24,234 bases of DNA from Zoogloeaceae bacterium (GTDB lineage: Bacteria > Pseudomonadota > Gammaproteobacteria > Burkholderiales > Rhodocyclaceae). Under the pieces are notes generated by a model. It was not told the DNA's origin and searched no databases. It worked only from the letters and a program-made list of their open reading frames with translations. Numbering within the stretch: position 1 is the first letter of the stretch; every line of letters starts with the position of its first letter. The stretch is taken from NCBI GenBank assembly GCA_031259605.1, contig JAIRLE010000063.1, positions 1-24,234 of the forward strand, read 5' to 3'. A program made the position numbers and the translations under genes. Shown here piece after piece: positions 13,877-20,550 of this stretch.

Positions 13877-15569
13877 CGCCCCGCCTTTTGGCTTTCGGCA
13901 ATCCGGCGCGGCGGCGCTGGCGCTTTTGCTCCTGTTGACCCTGGGCGCGCTGGGCTGGTTCTTGCATTCCTCGTCGGCGCAGGCGCTGAAAACCGCGCGC
14001 GACGCGCACAGCGCCGAAGCGCTCTTCCTGGCGAAAGAGGCGCTCTTGGGGTATGCCGTCGCCTACCCGGAAAGCCGTCCCGAACGCCAAGGTTTCGTCC
14101 CCGGTCATCTGCCTTGTCCGGACACCGGCAACACGTTGGAAAACGAAGGCGCGGAAAGCGGCACATGCGGCGGCAAAGGCGTCAGCGTCATCGGGCATTT
14201 TCCCTGGCGCAGCCTGGGCGTGCCGCCGCCGCGGGATGGCAGCGGTGAATGCCTGTGGTATGCCGTTTCCGGCAATTACAAGGCCAATCCGAAAGCCGAC
14301 CTGTTGAACCCGGATACGGCGGGATTGATCAAAATCATGGCGGCGGACGGGCATACGCCGCTCGCCGATGAGGTCGTTGCCGTGCTGTTCGCGCCCGGCG
14401 CGCCGCTGGAAGGCCAGTCGCGCCAGCACATCAAGGGCGAATGCCGTTGGGATTACGCCGCGCAAGCCTTCCTTGACGCCCTCAAAGGCATTGCCAACGG
14501 CGCGCCCAACGGCGCGGCGGAAGGCGAAAGCCGCTTCATCGCCGCCGAAGCGCGGGTGGATTTCAATGACCGTCTTCTCTGGATTACCCGCGACGAGCTT
14601 TTTTCACATGTGCGCGCGCGCTTGCCCGCCGACGCCCTGTTCGCGGAAAGCGCCCCGGACACGGAGGATATTCTGGCGTTGACCCAGCGCGTCGCCGCCT
14701 GCCTGATGCGCTTTGGCGAAAGCAACGCGCGCAAACGCCTGCCGTGGGCCTCGCCCCTGAGCATGGGCGCTGGCGCGCCGGACACCTTTCATTATGAAAA
14801 GTTCCACGACAAGGAAAACCTGCTTGCCGGACGCGCGCCCTATGCCGTGGCGCGTTCGCAAAATGTGCTGAACAGCGCCCTCGGCAACTGGACGGGCTGC
14901 GCCGCCAACAGCCAGTCCAGCGTTGCCTGCCGCTTGCTCATTGCCGAAAGATGCGCGGATTTCGCGCCAGTGGCGGGCGGCGATGACAGCCGCAAGAACA
15001 GCAAGGACGGCTGGTGGGATAAATGGAAAGACCACCTGTTTTACGTAGTCGCCCCCGGCTTCGCGCCAGCGGATGCTCCCGCCGTCGATTGCGCGGCAAC
15101 GCCGGACAAGTGTCTGCGCGTGAATGGCGTTCTCTATGCTGCCGCGGTGATTTTCGCGGGCGAAGCGCTTGCCGGACAAATGCGCGATACGCGCGGCGAC
15201 CGGATGCTGGCGGCGAATTACCTGGAAGGCATGAATGCCCACACGCTGCAAAACGGTGGCCGGACGCTGGAACTTGCGGGCAACGATCGGATCGCCTGCA
15301 TCGCCGGGCCGGATGCCGCCCATCCCGGTTTTCGCCTCGTCGCCAACTGCGGTCAACAGGATTGCCGACAGCGCGCCGAAAACTTGCGCGCCTGCCTGGA
15401 AAACGCCGGGAGCGATTGCGCCGTCTTGCGCTCTACCCTGGAAGGCTGCGCTTGCCAAGGCGCGGCGGATACGCTGTTTGCGGCAGAATGCCGGGAAGAT
15501 GTTGCCGCTTCCGCCCGTTCCTTTGTTTGCCGTCGCGCCCTTGCGGATCTGCGCGCCTGCGCCGCCTGA
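13863..15569 (+). CDS. Large cysteine-rich pilin-like (pseudopilin-related) surface protein
   Basis: The 568-residue product starts at GTG 13863 (GGGGAAA upstream) inside the end of the previous gene. The N-terminus FRQSGAAALALLLLLTLGALGW is a pilin-like hydrophobic helix but lacks the usual glutamate five residues after the cleavage glycine, as in PilX-like minor pilins. The next section (about 60-150) has GHLPCPDTGN, FPWRSLGVPPPRDGSG and LWYAVSGNYK, a signature shared with the next gene (HLPCPDVSG, LPFKSLGL, DPWGARWRYR). About 400 further residues follow with most of the 20 cysteines, many clustered near the C-terminus (NCGQQDC, EGCAC). Disulfide bonding outside the cytoplasm is likely. A role as a large tip or minor pilin is inference from context. 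Confidence 0.72.
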   Translation: MNKNSAPPFGFRQSGAAALALLLLLTLGALGWFLHSSSAQALKTARDAHSAEALFLAKEALLGYAVAYPESRPERQGFVPGHLPCPDTGNTLENEGAESGTCGGKGVSVIGHFPWRSLGVPPPRDGSGECLWYAVSGNYKANPKADLLNPDTAGLIKIMAADGHTPLADEVVAVLFAPGAPLEGQSRQHIKGECRWDYAAQAFLDALKGIANGAPNGAAEGESRFIAAEARVDFNDRLLWITRDELFSHVRARLPADALFAESAPDTEDILALTQRVAACLMRFGESNARKRLPWASPLSMGAGAPDTFHYEKFHDKENLLAGRAPYAVARSQNVLNSALGNWTGCAANSQSSVACRLLIAERCADFAPVAGGDDSRKNSKDGWWDKWKDHLFYVVAPGFAPADAPAVDCAATPDKCLRVNGVLYAAAVIFAGEALAGQMRDTRGDRMLAANYLEGMNAHTLQNGGRTLELAGNDRIACIAGPDAAHPGFRLVANCGQQDCRQRAENLRACLENAGSDCAVLRSTLEGCACQGAADTLFAAECREDVAASARSFVCRRALADLRACAA

Positions 15570-15587
15570 AGAAGGAGAAAAACATCC

Positions 15588-16229
15588 ATGCCGCGTTTCC
15601 TTGTCCGTCCGCCGCAAGGCTTTACCCTGCTGGAGATGGCGGTGGTGTTATTGATACTGGCGCTCTTGCTGGGCGGTCTCATCCTGCCGCTCGCCGCCCA
15701 GCGCGAGGCGCGGCAATGGCGGGCGGCGGCGCAGGAACTGGCGGAAATCCAGGCGGCGCTTCTGGGATACGCCGTACTGCATGGTCATCTGCCTTGTCCG
15801 GACGTGAGCGGCGACGGCGTGGCCGCCGATTCCTGCGTTGCGCCATCCGCCCATGAAAACCTGCTGCCCTTCAAGTCGCTGGGGCTGAATGACGGCAATG
15901 ATCCCTGGGGCGCGCGCTGGCGCTATCGGGCGGATGCCGCCTTTGCCAACGCGCTTTCGCCGATTGCCTTATCCACCGGATTTTCCTCCGCCCGGTTGAA
16001 GGTGGTCAATTTGCAGGGGGAAATGCTCAATACGGACAAGGAATGCGCAATTGCCATCATTTATAGCCTCGGTCCCAATGGCAAGGCCGATGGTCGGAAC
16101 GCGCTGTTCGCGGCCAGCGACGCCCGTTATCAGTCCGGGCCGCCGACGCCGGAATTCGACGATACGCTCGTCTGGCTGGCGCGTCCGGCATTGTTTGCGC
16201 GTCTGGCGGCGGCCGGACGCCTGCGGTGA
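15588..16229 (+). CDS. Prepilin / pseudopilin with class III N-terminal signal
   Basis: The 213-residue protein has a classical prepilin leader: the short positive MPRFLVRPPQG, then FTLLEMAVVLLILALLLGGL with Glu at +5 after the expected cleavage behind Gly11. A prepilin peptidase should process and N-methylate it. The globular part carries HLPCPDVSGDG, LLPFKSLGL and DPWGARWRYR, the same signature as in the larger upstream protein. It then has STGFSSARLKVVNLQGEML and ends in a short polar tail. GAAGGAG lies 10-16 bases before ATG 15588. It is fourth in the operon, 18 bases after the cysteine-rich protein gene. No prepilin peptidase or assembly ATPase is in the window. Confidence 0.88.
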   Translation: MPRFLVRPPQGFTLLEMAVVLLILALLLGGLILPLAAQREARQWRAAAQELAEIQAALLGYAVLHGHLPCPDVSGDGVAADSCVAPSAHENLLPFKSLGLNDGNDPWGARWRYRADAAFANALSPIALSTGFSSARLKVVNLQGEMLNTDKECAIAIIYSLGPNGKADGRNALFAASDARYQSGPPTPEFDDTLVWLARPALFARLAAAGRLR

Positions 16230-16247
16230 ATCAAAAGGAGCGACATC

Positions 16248-16895
16248 ATGCAAACACGTCCCGAACACGGCTTTACCCTGGTGGAAATCGCCATCGTGCT
16301 GGTCATTATCGGCCTGTTGCTGGGCGGCGTCCTGAAAGGACAGGAACTCATCGTCCAGGCCAGAATCCGCAATGTCGCAAACGACATGAACGGCGTCACG
16401 GCGGCGATTTACGCCTATCAGGATCGCTACCGCGCGTTGCCGGGGGATGAGCGCCACGCCGCCGTTTCCGGCCGCTGGCCGGGTGCTTCCGGCGGCGACG
16501 GCAATGGCGTCGTCTGCGGCGCGTACAACGGTGGCACGGTGGGCGGCAACACCTGCGGCGGGGAAATGGAATCGCGCCTGATCTGGCGGCATCTGCGGCT
16601 GTCGGGATTGATTACCGGCGCTGGAGACGACATTCCCATCAACGCGGCGGGCGGACTGATCGGCGTCCAGGCGGGGGCATTCGGCCTGTCTGGGCATGTG
16701 CTGTGCGCGAGCAATCTGCCCGCCAAAATCGCGGCGGCCATCGACGCGCAACAAGACGACGGCAATCCACGCACCGGCAGCCTGCGCGGGGCGCGGCAGG
16801 ACGCGCCCAACGCCGCCGTCGCTCCGAACCCCGCCGCCGAATCCGCCTATCAGGACGACGGCAGCCTGATCTATCTGATCTGCAAATCCATCTGA
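16248..16895 (+). CDS. Prepilin / type IV pilin-like protein
   Basis: The 215-residue product begins MQTRPEHG with predicted cleavage after Gly8, then FTLVEIAIVLVIIGLLLGGV with Glu at +5. The segment GQELIVQARIRNVANDMNGV continues the N-terminal alpha helix. DRYRALPGDERHAA then GGDGNGVVCG and YNGGTVGGNTCGG give a pseudopilin-like head with a probable disulfide. The C-terminal half is flexible and rich in Asn, Asp and Ala, ending DDGSLIYLICKSI. AAAAGGAG precedes the ATG at good spacing, 18 bases after the previous gene. The TGA overlaps the next ATG as TGATG. Together with the two preceding genes it would form a minor-pilin set. Confidence 0.87.
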   Translation: MQTRPEHGFTLVEIAIVLVIIGLLLGGVLKGQELIVQARIRNVANDMNGVTAAIYAYQDRYRALPGDERHAAVSGRWPGASGGDGNGVVCGAYNGGTVGGNTCGGEMESRLIWRHLRLSGLITGAGDDIPINAAGGLIGVQAGAFGLSGHVLCASNLPAKIAAAIDAQQDDGNPRTGSLRGARQDAPNAAVAPNPAAESAYQDDGSLIYLICKSI

Positions 16896-17161
16896 TGAAG
16901 GTCTTCAAAGCCGCTCGTCATTTCCGGAACCTGCTTGCCGTAGCGCGCAGCGCCGGGAGAGCGACCGTGTTCGCCGTCAATCGCTTTCCTCTCCTTTTTC
17001 TCCGGTTGTTTTCCCCAAAAGCAAACATGCCTGACCACCGACTCCGTGACGAGACCGCGCGTGAAATGGACAAATCCGCCTGCCAGCGAGGGACGCCGAT
17101 TGCGCGACAAGCCCCATCTTGCATGCGATTTTGTCTTCGACATCGAAAGGAATCTCCATGA
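16895..17161 (+). CDS. Possible small basic ORF bridging the pilin operon and the WG-repeat gene
   Basis: An 88-residue ORF begins at ATG 16895, overlapping the prepilin stop as TGATG. It ends at TGA 17159-17161, overlapping the WG-gene start as ATGA. The product is Arg-rich (MKVFKAARHFRNLLAVARSA at the start), has no recognisable domain and looks like translated non-coding DNA. The double stop/start overlap is the only argument for it. If untranslated, 16896-17157 is plain spacer with a Shine-Dalgarno for the WG gene at its end. Confidence 0.3.
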   Translation: MKVFKAARHFRNLLAVARSAGRATVFAVNRFPLLFLRLFSPKANMPDHRLRDETAREMDKSACQRGTPIARQAPSCMRFCLRHRKESP

Positions 17162-20100
17162 AGAAACGCTTTTTCGCGAAAAACATTCCTGCCATGCTCG
17201 CCCTTGCCCTGACGCCGCCGCTCATGGCGGAAACGCCGCATGGGGCGCAGGAATGGATGCATGTCCGGTTCAACAGCAAGGAACAAGGCGGGGTCACTGT
17301 TGCCTTTTCCGGTCACATCCTGACGGAAAGCGAGGAGGAATCGCTGCGAAGCGCGAGCCTCGGCGATCGTATTCGCTTCCGGCTGCATGAATTGTCGAGC
17401 GGATTTGAACAGGATATCGAGGGCTATCTGAAGCCCGATGGCGAGTTTCTCATCCTGAGCGAGGCCGGGGCATTCGATGCCGATGGGATTGCACGGGTAG
17501 AGACGCGCGAAGGGCGCGGCTTCATGGACGCCCGGGGAAATTTCCTGGGGCAGCCGCGTTTTGGGAGAGTGGGCTATTTCCAGCATGGCCTTGCGCCGGT
17601 CACGATCGGGTTGGAATGGGGCTATATCGACAAGACCGGCGCCCTGGTCATTCCCGCGAATCTCGATGAAGCGGGCGACTTTGCCGCCAATGGCCTGGCT
17701 GCGGCGCGTTCGCGTATCGGGAAAGGGGGAAGCTATGGATGGGGTTATATCGACCGCCAGGGCGCGTGGGTGATTCCCCCCGCCTTCAAGGAAGCCGGTC
17801 GTTTCGCGGAAAACGGCGTCGCCTCGGTTCTTCGCAAGAGAGAGAGCGGCCTCGAGCAACAGTGGCAGGTCATCGACGCGACGGGGAAACCCCTCATGAG
17901 GCCGCTGTACGTGAAACCGGAACCGCTCTTTTACAACCGATTCCTGCTGCTCGACGACCGGGGACGGCAGGCATGGATGAGCCAGGCGCTCATCGACATC
18001 AAGGGGGGCGAAAACACCCCGCTCTCTCCTTACCGGCTTCGCGACACGACGCCACGGGCGGGGAATCTGTTATGGCTGGAAGACGAGGATGAGCAGCCGC
18101 GCCGCTTCCTGAATCCCGCTGGCAAAATCGCCGTTCCGCCCGACGGAGATCTCATCAAGGTCATCGGTCCTCCGAGCAAAAGCGCTGTCCGGGAAAACAG
18201 AACGGGAACCTTTTTCCTGTATGGAAAGAAAGGCGAGGCCATCCGGACGATCCTGGACAAGGACGGAAATTTCGTCGCCCGCTTCCAGGCGACACGCTAT
18301 TTGCGCTCCCTTGGGGAAGGCTGGCTCAGCTATGAACAAGGAAACAAACAGGGTCTCATTCATGCCGACGGCACGATCCGGCAACCCGAGTTCGACCATA
18401 TCGGGGATTTCAAGAACGGATTTGCCGAAGCAAGGCGGGACGGCAAGATCTGCTTCCTGAACCCAAAGGGACAGATTGCCTTCCAGGCGCCTATGTCGCA
18501 TGGCTTCGATGATTTCATGAAAGCAGGACTGGTGAGATTCTGGTTGAAGGAAAATTACAGGAAGAGCGGCCTCATGAACACGAAGGGCGAGATTGTCGTC
18601 GCGCCGCGCTTTGATAGTGTGCTGCCGGGCATGGGGGAAATGGTCATCGTGGCGCTTGATGGCAAGCAAGGGCTGGTCGACCGGAATGGCCGGGAGGTGA
18701 TCCCGCCGCGCTTCGATTGGATCGAACCCTTCAACGCCCATTTCGCGAAATTCGGGGAGAACGGCAAGACGGGCGTGATCGACCGCGCGGGGAACATCCT
18801 CGCCGGAGCGAGGGACGTGGATTTCGTCTACAGGGACTCCACGCTTGACAGGGATGCGGATCATGTCGTGATCGAGACGGACAAAGGCCATGACATCCTG
18901 GATAAGAATGCCCGGGCGCTCGCGCGTGATTTGCCCTCCGGGACATTCCTTGTGCCCGACGCGTCGGGCATGATCCGTTTCCGCCCTGACCAGAGGGGGA
19001 AATACGGCATACTCGACCGGAAGGGGGAGGTACTCATCGCGCCGCGCTTTGCCGATATCGGTCCTTTCACGGCCAATGGACTGGCGCGCGCGCGCGAGGA
19101 CGATCAAAACGCCCCGTGGGGATACATCGGCGTCAACGGCGAATGGGTCATCCCGCCTCGTTTCCATGAAGCGGAGGATTTTTCGCGGGAGGGGCTGGCC
19201 TGGGTGAAGGAAGGCGGCTGGAAATACCGGATCGACGCGAAAGGGAACCTGGTGTTCCCGAAAGCCCGGCCTGTCGTGGGAAAAACCTCTTCCCGCTATG
19301 GTTTCATGGACGCTCGGGGGGAAATCGTGCTGCCCGCGCAGTTCAACGCGATATTGAATTTTTCCGACGGTCAGTTCCATCTGGGCTTCGCGCGACGGGA
19401 ATATCTGGGAACCTGGGCCATGCTCGATGAAAGCGGCAGGCTCCGTTCGGATTTCATCTACAAAGATCCGAAACAGGTTTCCTTGGGCGGCAAGGACTAC
19501 GTTCTTGTCGAACGGACGCATGAGGCGTTCGAAGGAGGAAGATGGCTCGTCAATGACGAGGGCGCGCTCGTTGCCCTGCCCTATGCGCGCGTCGGCGACA
19601 AGCCGATCGGGCCTTACCTGGAAGTGGGAAACGCCAGTGGACAATGGGGGCTTGCGGATCGCGCCGGAAAACCGGTCTTGCCGATAGTCTATGAAGATAT
19701 CTTTTTCATCTGGAAAGGACTGATCCTGGTCAAATCCGGCGGACGCCACGGCTATGTCGATCTGGCGGGCAAATGGGTCATTCCGCCGGATTTCGAGGAT
19801 TTGCGTCATTTTGCCGATAACGATCTCGCCGCCGCGAAAAACCCCGCTTCCGGTCTGTGGGGCTATATCGACACGCGGGGAAAATGGGCGATCGCGCCCA
19901 CTTTCTTGGAGGTGGAACCTTTCACGTCCAGCGGTTTTGCCGTCGTCCGGGACAAGGAGAGGGGATACCGCCTGATCGACGCGCGCGGCAACACCCTGTC
20001 GCCGGAGCACGGCGGCAAGCATCGCATCCTCATCGAGAAGATGGGCGATTTCTTCATCGTCGAAAACGGTTCCCCCGGCTCCCCGAATCCCGTGATCTTC

Positions 20101-20382
20101 AACCGGGAAGGCAAGGAAGTCGCCCGCTATCCCGATTACAGCGCCCTGGAGACGCTGGAAAACGGCCTCGTGCGCTTCTGGTTCTGGGAAAAGCGCCGCT
20201 ACGGACTGATCGGTGCGGACGGAAAAATCCTCTTCACCCCGCGCTTCGACCGGGTAAAGGCGCACGAGAACGGCCTGACCGAAGTCTGGGAAAAAGGAAG
20301 CATCCGCTTCATCGACAAGACGGGGAAGACTGCGCGCGAAGTGAAGGGACTGCGCTACCGGATTCAGGGAGCAAGAAATTAG
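17158..20382 (+). CDS. Giant secreted WG-repeat protein
   Basis: The 1074-residue product has a signal peptide (MKKRFFAKNIPAMLALALTP, cleavage near MAE at about 25). An N-terminal region of about 90 residues contains HVRFNSKEQGGVTVAF, and roughly 22-25 WG-type repeats fill the remainder. Clear units read WGYIDKTGALVIP, WGYIDRQGAWVIPP, QGLVDRNGREVIPPRF, YGILDRKGEVLIAPRF, WGLADRAGKPVLP, HGYVDLAGKWVIPP and WGYIDTRGKWAIAP. WG repeats fold as solenoid or propeller-like beta structures thought to bind ligands or partners. No enzyme domain is visible. ATG 17158 has AAAGGAAT upstream, and the longer frame to 17119 lacks support. The final residues ARN and the TAG stop come from the family-1 repeat that begins here. 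No partner is obvious. Confidence 0.85.
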   Translation: MKKRFFAKNIPAMLALALTPPLMAETPHGAQEWMHVRFNSKEQGGVTVAFSGHILTESEEESLRSASLGDRIRFRLHELSSGFEQDIEGYLKPDGEFLILSEAGAFDADGIARVETREGRGFMDARGNFLGQPRFGRVGYFQHGLAPVTIGLEWGYIDKTGALVIPANLDEAGDFAANGLAAARSRIGKGGSYGWGYIDRQGAWVIPPAFKEAGRFAENGVASVLRKRESGLEQQWQVIDATGKPLMRPLYVKPEPLFYNRFLLLDDRGRQAWMSQALIDIKGGENTPLSPYRLRDTTPRAGNLLWLEDEDEQPRRFLNPAGKIAVPPDGDLIKVIGPPSKSAVRENRTGTFFLYGKKGEAIRTILDKDGNFVARFQATRYLRSLGEGWLSYEQGNKQGLIHADGTIRQPEFDHIGDFKNGFAEARRDGKICFLNPKGQIAFQAPMSHGFDDFMKAGLVRFWLKENYRKSGLMNTKGEIVVAPRFDSVLPGMGEMVIVALDGKQGLVDRNGREVIPPRFDWIEPFNAHFAKFGENGKTGVIDRAGNILAGARDVDFVYRDSTLDRDADHVVIETDKGHDILDKNARALARDLPSGTFLVPDASGMIRFRPDQRGKYGILDRKGEVLIAPRFADIGPFTANGLARAREDDQNAPWGYIGVNGEWVIPPRFHEAEDFSREGLAWVKEGGWKYRIDAKGNLVFPKARPVVGKTSSRYGFMDARGEIVLPAQFNAILNFSDGQFHLGFARREYLGTWAMLDESGRLRSDFIYKDPKQVSLGGKDYVLVERTHEAFEGGRWLVNDEGALVALPYARVGDKPIGPYLEVGNASGQWGLADRAGKPVLPIVYEDIFFIWKGLILVKSGGRHGYVDLAGKWVIPPDFEDLRHFADNDLAAAKNPASGLWGYIDTRGKWAIAPTFLEVEPFTSSGFAVVRDKERGYRLIDARGNTLSPEHGGKHRILIEKMGDFFIVENGSPGSPNPVIFNREGKEVARYPDYSALETLENGLVRFWFWEKRRYGLIGADGKILFTPRFDRVKAHENGLTEVWEKGSIRFIDKTGKTAREVKGLRYRIQGARN

Positions 20383-20456
20383 TGGCAGCCCTCGGGGCTG
20401 CCGGTCTAACACGTCATTGGGAAGGGGTTTCAAACCGGAGTTGGTTTTACGATGAA
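20370..20456 (+). repeat. Family-1 dispersed repeat, short copy with internal deletion
   Basis: The copy begins AGCAAGAAATTAG inside the last codons of the WG gene, whose TAG stop (20380-20382) it supplies. It keeps the hairpin GGCAGCCC-TCG-GGGCTGCC (20384-20402), loses the central palindrome between two GGGGTTTC sites, and ends GGAGTTGGTTTTACGATGAA at 20456. Confidence 0.88.
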
Positions 20457-20550
20457 CATGCCCTTACTTCCCTTGCCCTTTTCTGCAAGAATTGGCGCAT
20501 TCTCATTCCAATCGCCGGGACAGCCGCGATTGCGGGACAGGACGACATGA
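20452..20550 (+). CDS. Short leader ORF from the repeat ATG into the kinase start
   Basis: The ATG at the end of the family-1 repeat opens a 32-residue frame (MNMPLLPLPFSARIGAFSFQ and 12 more). It stops at TGA 20548-20550, overlapping the kinase ATG 20547-20549 as ATGA. A GGAG lies 11 bases upstream inside the repeat, slightly far for a Shine-Dalgarno. No function is evident for the peptide. Coupled translation is an inference. Confidence 0.3.
   Translation: MNMPLLPLPFSARIGAFSFQSPGQPRLRDRTT

Noticed and set aside
18070..20433. 787-codon open frame on the minus strand across the WG-repeat gene
   Set aside because: It mirrors the repetitive WG gene and shows no recognisable domain. The sense strand has a signal peptide, Shine-Dalgarno and clear repeats.
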